DNA of 64,000 nucleotides from NCBI RefSeq assembly GCF_028288225.1, contig NZ_JAQBOC010000061.1, positions 35,324 through 99,323 on the forward strand, read 5' to 3'. The translations under genes and the position numbers were made by a program. Numbering within the stretch: position 1 is the first letter of the stretch; each line of letters begins with the position of its first letter. This document shows, piece by piece, positions 8,486 to 17,600 of the stretch. The notes beneath the pieces were generated by a model. The model did not search any database, had not been told where the DNA came from, and saw only the letters and a program-made list of their open reading frames with translations. Origin of the DNA: Mucilaginibacter sp. (GTDB lineage Bacteria > Bacteroidota > Bacteroidia > Sphingobacteriales > Sphingobacteriaceae).

Positions 8486-8802
8486 AACCAGCAGTATATC
8501 CTGATTTAATATCCCCTTTTGGCCGGCCGGGCCGTTATTATGGCTGGTCTGCAATTTGTCTTATTAGAGCCACCCACACCCGAAATCTGCCAAAGCAGGG
8601 CAGCGTATGCCTATCATTCCCATGAGTGCCGGGGGCTATCACGCTGCACCCATGGGCATTGCAAAGATTCCCAAGGCCCAGGCAATCAACAAGGGTACAA
8701 GGCCTGCAGGATTTGCTACCGGTAGGAGGGCCCTGCCGACCGTGAAGACTATTATCTAAAAAATACAAATAACGCATATAAGCGTCTATAAAAAACAATC
8801 AT
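8486..8802. other. Gap after rpiA, no confident gene
   Basis: A 3'-truncated reading frame (plus strand, about 8580-8760, ending TAA near 8758) encodes a Gly/Pro/Ala-rich stretch including GQRMPIIPMSAGGYHAAPMG, which may be a remnant. A GC-rich palindrome GGCCGGCC lies at about 8521. No promoter or RNA gene is convincing. Confidence 0.3.
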
Positions 8803-9035
8803 ATGGCTGAATTTCGGTTTTTTACCAAACATCCAAAAAATGATCAGGTTAAAGGCTTTGGTATAAGGCCAAAAACTTTGAAAATGGATGGAGATTTGTC
8901 ACGGGAGCACTGGCAAGCCTGACAGGAATTCCGCCTTCCCGGGTTAGTAAAATTGAAAGGGAAGATATCAAATCCGGCCTTAAGTGCCATGTATGCTTGG
9001 CAACTGGCTTTAATATGTTTTTGTTAGCATTTTAA
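8803..9035 (+). pseudogene. Broken XRE-type helix-turn-helix regulator
   Basis: The first frame from ATG 8803 runs 39 codons and stops. A shifted frame, open to a TAA at 9033-9035, reads ALASLTGIPPSRVSKIERED followed by a LATGFN-like segment, which is the sequence pattern of an XRE helix-turn-helix. A frameshift therefore appears to separate the start from the DNA-binding part. The length is also short for the family. No upstream partner toxin gene is seen. Confidence 0.45.
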
Positions 9036-9147
9036 CCGGTTTTTAAACTTACGATAAATAATAGTTGCAACTCACCGTTCTTTATAAGACCATGATTAAC
9101 AGATCATGAAATAACAGGGAAGCCGGGTTGGCATCCCTGTTACCCGA

Positions 9148-9480
9148 TCATTGCCCGCCATTTTTAGGCTGCAGGTAAGGGAGACCGAAGCGTTCACTGT
9201 GAAAGATCATCTCCCGCCACTCCCAAAACCGCCAGGGTTTAATCGTAAATGTCCGGTAGAGCTTATTGTCGCCATGGTCTTTTTCCGGGTGCTGGCAAAG
9301 GAAATAGCCATACAAACGCTGACAACCAGAAAAAGATTTGCCTTTACCCGCTTCCTCGTTATAGATAAAACTACTGTCAGCATTACTATAAGCGTAATTT
9401 TCTTCAAATAAAAAGCTGATAAATGGCACGTTACTGAATAGGATGAATGCCGTTGTGGCTATAATATATATTTTTTTCAT
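9148..9480 (-). CDS. Small secreted or membrane-anchored protein, unknown
   Basis: Protein of 110 residues that starts with a hydrophobic segment (MKKIYIIATTAFILF), fitting a signal peptide or anchor. The rest is aromatic and charged with two Cys (SGCQRLYGYFLCQHP) and no family I know. It starts 6 bases after the stop of the papain-like lipoprotein gene on the same strand, so the two form an operon and may work as partners, for example as a small immunity or accessory protein. That role is inference. Confidence 0.5.
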   Translation of the reverse strand: MKKIYIIATTAFILFSNVPFISFLFEENYAYSNADSSFIYNEEAGKGKSFSGCQRLYGYFLCQHPEKDHGDNKLYRTFTIKPWRFWEWREMIFHSERFGLPYLQPKNGGQ

Positions 9481-9486
9481 TTTTAT

Positions 9487-10842
9487 CTAGTTACAAGGTC
9501 CCTTACTATTAGGCGTTATTCCACCTGTCGTATTAACATTATTTTGGCCTTTTAGCTTCTCAATACTATTGCCAAGACCTGCCGGCGTCATCGCGGTAAC
9601 CGGCAAAAGCCCTACCGTAGAAAATGGATCAGGCAGCGTAACCCCACCGGCTTCGCAGGCATTATACACAAAATTAGTGCAGTTAAAGTCTGTCAGGTCG
9701 TAGTGAGTCGGCGGGTTTGAAATATAACTGGTAATTTGGTTAAATTGACCTGCGCTGACAGTATAGCTAATGCTTACGTTGTATTCAAGATCACCACCAT
9801 TGTTGACTACTTTAGAAGGTGCATGTATTTTATCGAGCCCGGAAGCGTTTGGGTAATACCCGACAATCTGGGTCACCGAATTGTTGCCGTTTGTTTTGGT
9901 CAGGCCGATGGCAACATGACCGACACTGTTAGGCCCGATATTGAAGGAGGTGCCGGGAAATGGTTCCTGGACATAAACGGTGACCTTCATGGCCGCACCT
10001 GCACTGGGGACATTTCCGAAACAATCCATCAGGCTTTTTGGGTTGATTGCCGGACCAAGCTCCCCCGGGAGATTGGAAGCGGGTGGGGTGCCTGCGGAAT
10101 CGCCGTTCCCGCCATCGCCGCTGCCTGCATAGTTCCCGCTGCCGCCGTCAAAGCCATCGCCCGTACCATCACTGCCACTAATGGATAGGGTGCAGATCCT
10201 TTCGGAATAAACGACCAGCATACCATCCGAGTTGATATAGTTGTTATCATACCACTCACAATCTTCCGTTACTGCCATGCTATCCGTGCGTACCAGGGAA
10301 GAGGTGCCGGAAGCATGAGCGGAGGGTCTTATTTGCCCGGCAAGCTTTCCGTTTGCTCTCAGCTCGCCGCCCAGCAAATGATAGGCCTGGTCATAAATAA
10401 AGATCCGGCCCGTATAATCGGCAGTGGTTACTTTTCGTTTTCGCTGGAAATACAAGCCGTCCGGAATGAACTCCAGTATCCGCGCCTGGATTGTCCCGTC
10501 AGCATCACGCAAAAATGCCAGCTTCCGGTAGCCTTGTTTTGTTTTTTGAAAAATTGGCGCGCCACTTAACGGGACCAGCCAGTAATTGCCGCTTTTGTTG
10601 GCAAATGAACGGGCATTATTCCACGGGACCGCCAATTTTGAAAGACTGAAAGATTGCCCGGTACTTTCAGCGGTAAGATTTGAGCTGGCCGTTTGTTTGC
10701 TGTAGAACTGTTTTACCCTGTCAAGTGTGAGGGAATCGGTTTTACTTGCCGCTGCCGCATTGTTCGGCAGCACTTGCTGTTCTTTCCTGCAGGCAGCCAG
10801 GCTGCTTAAAAGCAGGAATACATAGGTAATTCTTCTTTTCAT
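9487..10842 (-). CDS. Lipoprotein with C-terminal papain/NlpC-like Cys-containing domain
   Basis: The likely start is the ATG at 10840-10842 (MKRRITYVFLLLSSLAAC), which gives a lipoprotein signal with lipobox LAAC; an in-frame ATG 11 codons earlier (10875) would weaken the signal. Middle residues look like a surface-exposed beta-rich region, followed by a Gly/Ser/Asp-rich linker. The C-terminal domain has NSVGHVAIGL and DFNCTNFVYNAC, an order that suits a permuted papain-like (NlpC/LRAT-type) fold with paired His and Cys. Such proteins cut peptides or transfer acyl groups. A perfect FNR-type box lies 46 bases upstream of the start, so the neighbouring Crp-like protein probably controls it. 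Confidence 0.6.
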   Translation of the reverse strand: MKRRITYVFLLLSSLAACRKEQQVLPNNAAAASKTDSLTLDRVKQFYSKQTASSNLTAESTGQSFSLSKLAVPWNNARSFANKSGNYWLVPLSGAPIFQKTKQGYRKLAFLRDADGTIQARILEFIPDGLYFQRKRKVTTADYTGRIFIYDQAYHLLGGELRANGKLAGQIRPSAHASGTSSLVRTDSMAVTEDCEWYDNNYINSDGMLVVYSERICTLSISGSDGTGDGFDGGSGNYAGSGDGGNGDSAGTPPASNLPGELGPAINPKSLMDCFGNVPSAGAAMKVTVYVQEPFPGTSFNIGPNSVGHVAIGLTKTNGNNSVTQIVGYYPNASGLDKIHAPSKVVNNGGDLEYNVSISYTVSAGQFNQITSYISNPPTHYDLTDFNCTNFVYNACEAGGVTLPDPFSTVGLLPVTAMTPAGLGNSIEKLKGQNNVNTTGGITPNSKGPCN

Positions 10843-10887
10843 TGCTTTTTTTAGGAACAAAATTGGAAAATCCAAAGTGCCGTTTTC

Positions 10888-10901
10888 TTGATTTAAATCA
10901 A
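10888..10901. promoter_or_regulatory. Perfect FNR/Crp-type operator upstream of the lipoprotein gene
   Basis: TTGATTTAAATCAA is an exact match to the FNR-type consensus TTGAT-N4-ATCAA. It lies 46 bases upstream of the proposed lipoprotein ATG and overlaps the stop codon of the Crp-like gene. The neighbour's recognition helix fits this DNA. Confidence 0.7.
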
Positions 10902-11498
10902 ATTCGACTTTTGTGCGCGGATCCGGCTTAGCGTTTCCTGCGTTATGCCCAGGAAGGATGCGATCTGCCGGAGCGATGCTTTTTGAAGGATCCCCGGGTG
11001 GCTTTGGAGCAGCCGCTGGTAACGCTCCGCAGGTTTTTTTGTACGGAGCAATATGGCGCGTTCCTCGGATTGTATATAATACTTCTCCGTGAGCAGCCGG
11101 CCATGGTAGTTGAATTCGGGATGTTCCGCATAGATGGTGTGCACCTGGTCCCAGGTCAGCGATAAAAGCATACTGTCCTCCAGCAATTCAATGTTTTCAG
11201 CGGAGGGCTGTTGTGTATAAAAGCTATAAACAGAGATCATGATATCGTGCATGCCCATGAACCAGCTTGTATGTTCATTACCTTCTTTATCATGAAAAAA
11301 GGACCGGGCAAACCCCTTCCTGATAAAAAAGATTTTCCGGGCAATTTCGCCCTGCCGCAACAAGAGGTGTTTTTTGGGGTGGTTTTCCTGTTTTAGGTAA
11401 CCGCCCATCCGTTCCTGCAATGCCGCAGAAAGCGGGGCGATAAAAGTAAGGACCTGGAACAAATGTTCCGCCGCCTCGAGTTCATTCCATTCGGCCAT
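10893..11498 (-). CDS. Crp/Fnr family transcription regulator without cysteines
   Basis: Protein of 201 residues: an N-terminal cyclic-nucleotide-type beta barrel (about 15-125, with LLRQGEIARKIFFIRKG) and a C-terminal helix-turn-helix (about 165-195). The recognition helix reads ITQETLSRIR; its Glu188, Ser191 and Arg192 have the same spacing as the FNR residues that read TTGAT. No cysteine is present, so it is not an oxygen-sensing FeS FNR; the signal is unknown. A perfect TTGAT-N4-ATCAA box sits just 7 bases upstream of its start (autoregulation) and another at its 3' end serves the next operon. Confidence 0.85.
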   Translation of the reverse strand: MAEWNELEAAEHLFQVLTFIAPLSAALQERMGGYLKQENHPKKHLLLRQGEIARKIFFIRKGFARSFFHDKEGNEHTSWFMGMHDIMISVYSFYTQQPSAENIELLEDSMLLSLTWDQVHTIYAEHPEFNYHGRLLTEKYYIQSEERAILLRTKKPAERYQRLLQSHPGILQKASLRQIASFLGITQETLSRIRAQKSNLI

Positions 11499-11504
11499 AT
11501 GATT

Positions 11505-11518
11505 TTGATTTAGATCAA
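11505..11518. promoter_or_regulatory. Perfect FNR-type box at the crp-like gene start
   Basis: TTGATTTAGATCAA matches TTGAT-N4-ATCAA exactly. It lies between the start codon (11498) and the likely promoter, overlapping the place of the ribosome site, which suits a repressor that shuts off its own gene. Confidence 0.65.
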
Positions 11519-11935
11519 AACTGCCGGGCTTTACAAGACATTAACTTTGGATTAACAGATCGTAATTAAAGATTAAACAAGTCAGTAAATAAAAAGTTTT
11601 TTTACTTATTTTTTTTCAACAGTTAATGGCCCGAATTATACTGAGCCGCAAGTTTTACGAGGTGTTTTGGCAAGCTTTTAAAGCGGGGCCTAAAGATAAT
11701 TTGAAAAGAATAATTCTTATAAAGAGGAAGACCACACTTTTTTCACCATTAAAACACCTGAAGAGAAGCACAATTTTTGCATCTTTTCCCGGTCAGCAAA
11801 ATGGAATGAACTTTTTAAACAACATCCACGCTGTTACCGGTCGCCCGGCGAATAACAGGAGGAACTGATTTTAACCCGGGAGGTTAAGTGACCTGCTAAA
11901 AGAAGATCTGGAAACCTTAATATGCAGTTAAAGCG
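11519..11935. other. Gap before RteC-like gene, possible remnant
   Basis: An open stretch on the plus strand about 11720-11870 reads NSYKEEDHTFFTIKTPEEKH and continues protein-like to a TAA, but it lacks a start and has a stop just upstream. It may be the end of a truncated gene. Promoter-like AT-rich DNA precedes the next gene. Confidence 0.25.
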
Positions 11936-12625
11936 ATGAGCAAATGTCTACTCAGCAAACAAACCTATCCGTTTACCTGGCTAGAGGAAGTGGTCGAAGT
12001 GACCTTAAACCCGGATCAAACCAACATAGCGCAATTACCGGCAGCTCAAATTGAACTGATCCGGTCACAATTAAAAACAGAAAACCGTAATATCCTTTAC
12101 AGCCTTAAAACCCAAACCTTTTTTTTGTGTTCGCAAAAAAAGCAAAAAATACTGCTCCGGCAGTATGCCCGGGCACTGGAATTTCTAAAGGATCAGGCCA
12201 TGGTTAACTTTTCAGCCTATCCGGGAAACAGCCCGCTTTTCGAAACGGGTGAGCGGATCATTATGGAACTCGAGCAACTGCAAAATCAACTTGTCAAAAG
12301 ATATGGCCGGCATATTTCGGACGAGGATGGAAAAGACAGGATGCTGCGGTCAAAAAATAGTTCTGCAGGCTTTAAAGTGCTGTGCAAACTGAGCGTCGAC
12401 CAGATGGGCCTCATCCTGAAAGCTGCTGACGATACCCGGCTCATCATGTCGCGTTCCATCAGCCTCGTCTTCCGCTCCATTGTGCCCTTCCTGTCCACTT
12501 CCCAAAAAAAGGACATCTCCTGGAACAGCATGCGCAGCAGCACCTACCACCCCGAAGAAGCCGATAAAGCCATCGCCATTGACGCACTCGAAAAACTCAT
12601 CCGCAAGATCAGGGAATATAAATAA
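11936..12625 (+). CDS. RteC-like ICE-associated protein, putative regulator
   Basis: Protein of 229 residues. The C-terminal 80 residues (LSVDQMGLILKAADDTRL, then ISWNSMRSSTY and EKLIRKI) resemble the C-terminal part of proteins common near Bacteroidota conjugative elements (RteC-like), where RteC controls excision and transfer genes. The N-terminal half (predicted mostly helical) is not diagnostic. It starts the ICE region and lies 352 bases before the tra cluster. Function in this element is inferred; the match is weak. Confidence 0.5.
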   Translation: MSKCLLSKQTYPFTWLEEVVEVTLNPDQTNIAQLPAAQIELIRSQLKTENRNILYSLKTQTFFLCSQKKQKILLRQYARALEFLKDQAMVNFSAYPGNSPLFETGERIIMELEQLQNQLVKRYGRHISDEDGKDRMLRSKNSSAGFKVLCKLSVDQMGLILKAADDTRLIMSRSISLVFRSIVPFLSTSQKKDISWNSMRSSTYHPEEADKAIAIDALEKLIRKIREYK

Positions 12626-12977
12626 ACACCAGCGTGAGAAACCCGTTCCGCCCGCGGATAGCGGGCCTTTTCCGGCCAAAAACCAACAACCCTGAATTTT
12701 TTTCCGCCCGCCTTTAATCCCTCCATCGCATAGCCTGAACCGTCCTTCCCGGTTTCCTTCCTTCCACCAAATCTTAAGCTTATTGTTTTTTTCTTTCATC
12801 AGCAAAATATATCACGCTCATTATCAATCGGATTCAAGGATGCAGCTGCGGGTTCAGCCGGAACTTGAACTTGTAGCGCGAAGCCGGATAAAGTTCTTTT
12901 GTACTGGCAAACAGGCAGCCATCTTAGTGCTGCCGGCAAAATAAAAGCATCCAAATTAACCAAAGAGGAAGAAAGAA
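12626..12977. other. Gap with terminator-like hairpin, probable tra promoter region
   Basis: A stem CCCGC-GGATA-GCGGG at 12651-12665 is followed by CCTTTT and can end transcription of the RteC-like gene. The rest is AT-rich before the tra cluster and is likely to hold its promoter; no consensus sequence is clear enough to mark. Confidence 0.4.
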
Positions 12978-13466
12978 ATGAGCTTACTACACCGCATTAC
13001 CTGGACCAGCTACCTGGAATTTATCACCTTCCTGCTGGTCATTTATTACATCATGCTGGGCATCAGATTTTTTGCAGGCGACATCAGTCAGCTGTACAAC
13101 CGGATCTGCGGCAACAAACCCGTTGCAGGCAATGCTTTACCCGCTGCCTTAATGTACGGGGAACCTGAAGCGGCAGCTGCTGCGCCAGCTCCTGCCAATA
13201 GCAATTATGATGGACTGCCGGATGATTCCATGGCTGAAGCAGATGAACTGATCGGGAAGATCAAGCAAATTATACTGGCTGCGGCTGACAAGCCCTTTGC
13301 GCCTGCGGTGCTCATCCCGCAGCTCAAAAAACTATTCCGCGGTCATGTTTCGCTTAAGACCTCACCGCATCGGCCGGCCATCAATGAACTGGTGGTTTCG
13401 GAATGTGAAAGGACAGGCGTTGCCGGACTGACCGAAGATGAGGCAGATGAGTGGTGGAGCGGTTAG
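12978..13466 (+). CDS. Small ICE membrane protein, unknown
   Basis: Protein of 162 residues. An N-terminal hydrophobic segment (about 16-32, FITFLLVIYYIMLGIRFF) anchors it; an Ala/Pro-rich linker (67-77) follows, then a charged helical domain. Proteins like this are common at the start of Bacteroidota tra operons. It precedes TraE. Its exact role in the conjugation channel is not known. The start at 12978 has GAGGAAGAAAG just upstream, a fair ribosome site. Confidence 0.6.
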   Translation: MSLLHRITWTSYLEFITFLLVIYYIMLGIRFFAGDISQLYNRICGNKPVAGNALPAALMYGEPEAAAAAPAPANSNYDGLPDDSMAEADELIGKIKQIILAAADKPFAPAVLIPQLKKLFRGHVSLKTSPHRPAINELVVSECERTGVAGLTEDEADEWWSG

Positions 13467-13748
13467 CAGGCAGCGCGGCTCCCGGCCCCGGCCAGCTCAA
13501 GAGTTGGCCGGGATAACCGGAAGCAGCCAAAAAGACCAGGCAGCAATTTCCTGCTGTCCGCCTGACCCTGCTGCTGACGACGCGGTGATAAACCGGGAGC
13601 GCAGGAAAGTTATTGGCCCGGATGATTACCAAACGGCGAAGCGCGCGAGCGCAATTGAAAAAGAATTTTTAACCGAAAAAAGATAAGTGAAGATGGACCC
13701 ACCAGTCCGGTGAATATCAGGCTGGCAGCCCCATCGCCTTTAAAAACA

Positions 13749-14087
13749 ATGAAGAAGATGAAAACGTGGAGTGGAAAATTCAGGGGTAAACCCCTTAAAA
13801 CAGGCAGCACCCTCATACTGCTGCTAATCATGAGCATGGCTGCCCGAAGCCAGGACGGCAATGCGGGTATCAACCAGGCGAACACGCAGGTCAGAAGTTA
13901 TTTTGATTCCGGCACCAACCTGATGTACGGCATCGGGGCAATCGTCGGCCTGATCGGGGCCGTCAAGGTATACCAGAAGTGGAACAGCGGGGACCAGGAT
14001 ACCAGTAAGGTTGCGGCAGCCTGGTTCGGCTCCTGTATCTTCCTGGTCGTGGTGGCCACCATCATCAAATCATTTTTCGGGATGTAA
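13749..14087 (+). CDS. traE: TraE (DUF4134) conjugation protein
   Basis: The likely start is ATG 13749 (an upstream ATG at 13710 adds 13 residues lacking family sequence). About 112 residues: a signal-like hydrophobic stretch, then the DUF4134 pattern GNAGINQANTQVRSYFDSG, GIGAIVGLIGAVKVYQKWNS and SFFGM with two membrane segments. This small VirB2/TrbC-like family is the channel or pilus component of Bacteroidota conjugation. It is followed by the DUF1896 gene and the large methylase/helicase before TraF. Confidence 0.9.
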   Translation: MKKMKTWSGKFRGKPLKTGSTLILLLIMSMAARSQDGNAGINQANTQVRSYFDSGTNLMYGIGAIVGLIGAVKVYQKWNSGDQDTSKVAAAWFGSCIFLVVVATIIKSFFGM

Positions 14088-14135
14088 ACCCCCTGGCTCC
14101 TGAAGGGGGAGCATAGAAACCCAATCGATACCGTC

Positions 14136-14567
14136 ATGAAAGAACTACTTATGAATAAGCTGCACAGCTACCTGGTTCAAAACCACCTGGACCTGCTGAT
14201 CTCCCTGCAGGAAGATCACCGGCTGCCCCACTACCTCGAACACAAGGTCGACTCAGTAATGGACCTTTGCGAAGCATTGCAGGCAGAGAACCGCCCGCCC
14301 TATGTCATTGAAGCCCTGTGCATGGAAGAACTGACCAGGGATCTCAGGCCATCACGCTTCGAATATATGCGGAGCTTGCTGGAGGAAGAGTTTGAGGTAG
14401 ATTACCGGCGCATGAGCACGAGCGGCATCCTGACCTACGAGCTCATCAACCTGACCGGTGCCTGCGAGCCCATTTTCGAAGTGTTCGGTTTCGGGGAGGA
14501 AAACGAGGATAGCAGGGAATTGAAATATGCGGTCATGGGTATGATCGCAGAATACCTTGAACGGTAA
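14136..14567 (+). CDS. DUF1896 family protein
   Basis: Protein of 143 residues with the DUF1896 pattern throughout: LHSYLVQNHLDLL near the start, YLEHKVDSVMDLCEAL, then IEALCMEELTRDLRPSRFEY and LTYELINL. It is soluble, acidic and helical. Genes of this family are carried by Bacteroidota conjugative elements next to the methylase/helicase, which is also the case here. Its biochemical job is unknown. The gene ends 38 bases before the next start. Confidence 0.85.
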   Translation: MKELLMNKLHSYLVQNHLDLLISLQEDHRLPHYLEHKVDSVMDLCEALQAENRPPYVIEALCMEELTRDLRPSRFEYMRSLLEEEFEVDYRRMSTSGILTYELINLTGACEPIFEVFGFGEENEDSRELKYAVMGMIAEYLER

Positions 14568-14605
14568 GCAAAGAAGGAAATAGTCAGAAAGATAAGTGCG
14601 GAACA

Positions 14606-17600
14606 ATGGCTTACAATCAGTTTCAAAAACTAAGGGATAATATCACCGCGATTAAAATCGCGCTGGCGCACCGGAACGGGCAAACCGCCCATCCTGAAGA
14701 CCAGGCGGCTTTGCAGGCTTATGCCGGTTTCGGCGGACTGAAAGCGGTGCTGTTTCCTGCCGGGGAAAAGCAGGGCTGGATTGACCGGAATGCTTCCCGG
14801 CAGGATCTGCGCCTGTACCCGTCCATGATGGAACTGCACGAGTTGCTTAAGGACGGTTTGCCGGAAGCGGATTACAAGGCCGCTGTACAATCCATTCGTG
14901 ACAGCATCCTGACCGCCTATTACACACCGGCAGTTGTTCCGCAAACGCTGTATGCAGTCTTGAAGGAAAACGGCATCGACCCTAAACATCCCTATGAACC
15001 GAGCAGCGGCGCGGGTATTTTCATCACTGAACTGATCAAGGCCTTCCCAAACACTGAACAGATCACCGCGGTCGAAAAAGACATCGTTACAGGTATGGTG
15101 TTGCGAGCACTGGCAGCGACCTTACCGGCGCCAGTTAATGTGCAGGTCAAAGGGCTGGAAGAAACGGCCGATACAGAAAATGGGCAGCATGACCTGATCG
15201 TCAGCAATATCCCATTCGGCAGTTTCCAGGTTTATGACCCGGCTTTCCCGGATAAGGATATCAGTGGCAAGATCCACAATTATTTTTTCGCCAAAGGGCT
15301 GGATAAGCTGGCCGACGGTGGCATTATGGCATTCATCACCACAGATGCTTTTCTTAATAATCCGTCTAACCGCGCAGCCAGGGAATACCTTTTTCACCAC
15401 GCTGATTTTATCAGCCTCACCGTCATGCCGGATAACCTGATGAAGGATACCGGTAACACCGAAGCGCCCAGCCATTTACTGGTTGTGCAAAAGAACAGCA
15501 GTAAAACGGAACTGAACGCTGATGAAGAGATGCTGCTGGAAACCGCGCATAAGGCAAATGAGTTCGGCAGGTACCATGTCAACGAATTTATCGACACCGA
15601 ACGGGAACGGATCATCGCCGCAGACACCATCAGGGCGGGTAAGAATCAGTATGGGCAGGCGCACGAGGTCACCTGGCAGCAGGGCGACATTGCTGCGGTT
15701 ACAGGCGTTCTCCGGGAGAACCTCCGCGATGGTTTGCAGGCTCATTTCCGGCCTGAAGCTTTCAAGCTGGCGCAAAGCCCGTTAAATGAAGCGCAAAAAG
15801 CAGCACAAAAGCCATTGCTTAACTACCTGCCGATGCCTGAAAATACGGCCGCACAAGTCAGCGTTCAGCTGGGCCTTTTTGACAGCGCACCCGCCGAAAA
15901 CGGTAACCGGGCGATGGATTATATAAAGGAATCGGACGAAAATACGGTACAGAAGATCAGCGCCCGGCTCATCGGCACCATCCGCACGAAGGATAACCCG
16001 GAGCACGAAAGCGTGGTGCTGCTGACCGCCCGCTATCAGGGGGGCAAACAATTCGGGTACAAACTGGTAGCCAACGTAGAAGGGATCGTTGTGCCTTTTC
16101 ATTGGCTCAATGGTAACTTGCTCAGCCAGGAGCTGCCACGGCTGGTGGCCGCGCTCCAAAAATATAACCATGATTTTTACGTCGAAGGCGACCAGAGCCT
16201 GAAGGGATTTTTCAATTTCGGCCAGAATGCCGAAATTTATTACCGTGCACTGAACGCCTTTCACCAGGAAGGCAGCCTGGTCAGCCTGAACGGGCAGACC
16301 GGAACGATCCACCGGATCAACGATACGCGCAGCCAGGCCGTCTTTCAGCCGCTGGCCGATCAAAAGGACGCCTTGTTTTATGAGCGGTATATCACCGTAA
16401 GGGATCATTACCTCGCACTATATGCAACTGAAGCCGCCGCGCAAACCGAATACCCGGCCTTCCGCCGCGAACTGGAGGAGGCTTATAACCAATTTGTGCA
16501 GCAATACGGCGAACTCAATCGTCCGGCTAACCGAAGGCTGGTCCTGGCCGATGAAAAGGAGGGCTTTAAACTGCTGTCCTCTATCGAAGTAAAAAACGGT
16601 AACGATTTTCAGCCTGCCGATATCCTGACGGCGCCGGTGTTCCGGAACCGGGAGGACTTTAAAACCGATGACCCGGTATCGGCGCTGGCCCGCTGTCTGA
16701 ATGAAAAAGGTGCGGTCGACCTGAGCTTTATCGGCGCTGTGACGGGGCTTTCTGCAGATGAGGTAACCATCAGCCTGCAAAGCCATATCTGCCTGAACCC
16801 TCAAACCCGGGAATGGGAAACGGTCGACCAGTACCTATCGGGTAACGTGGTGCAGAAGCTGGAAATCGCGCAACAACGGGCGGAACAAAACCCGCAGGAT
16901 GCACATCTGCAACACAGTTTGCAGGCGATCAGCAGGGTGCAACCCGAACCGATCCCTTTTGAGCTGCTGGACTTTAACCTTGGTGAGCGCTGGTTCCCGC
17001 TGGCTTATTACGAACGGTTCGCCAGTGATTTCTTTGAACTGCCTGTGCATATCGCCTACCTGCATTCCGGCGATAACTTTAAAGTCAGTACCAAGGGCAG
17101 CAATCTGAAGATCAGCCGGGAATTTGCCATCACGCCAAAAGAAAGCAGCCGCCGGACTTACGGCTATACCTTATTGGAACACGCAATGGAAAATACCAGC
17201 CCTTACTTTAGCTACGAGGTTTCTCTGGGCAGCGGCAAAACTAAAAGATACCCCGATAATGAAGCCATCCAGCTGGCTCATCAAAAGATCGAAAGCATTC
17301 GTTCCGGCTTTGTGGGCTGGTTACAGGAGCTGCCTGCCGAGGAAAAGAAATACCTCGAAAAGCTGTACAACGATACCTTTAACTGCTATGTACTGCGCGC
17401 GTATCAGGGCGATCACCTGAGTTTCCCGGGCCTGGATAAAAAAGCGCTGGGCATCGAAGACCTTTATAGTTCGCAGAAAAATGCCGCCTGGCGGATTGTG
17501 CAGAACCGGGGTGCACTGATCGACCACGAGGTGGGTTTGGGCAAAACGCTGACGATGATCGTGGCAGCGCAGGAAATGAAGCGCCTCGGCATCGTGCATA

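Noticed and set aside
12350..12805. 151-codon minus-strand frame
   Set aside because: It is antisense to the RteC-like gene and lacks any match or start signal.
13438..13686. 82-codon frame before traE
   Set aside because: It overlaps the end of the previous gene in another frame and has no recognisable sequence.
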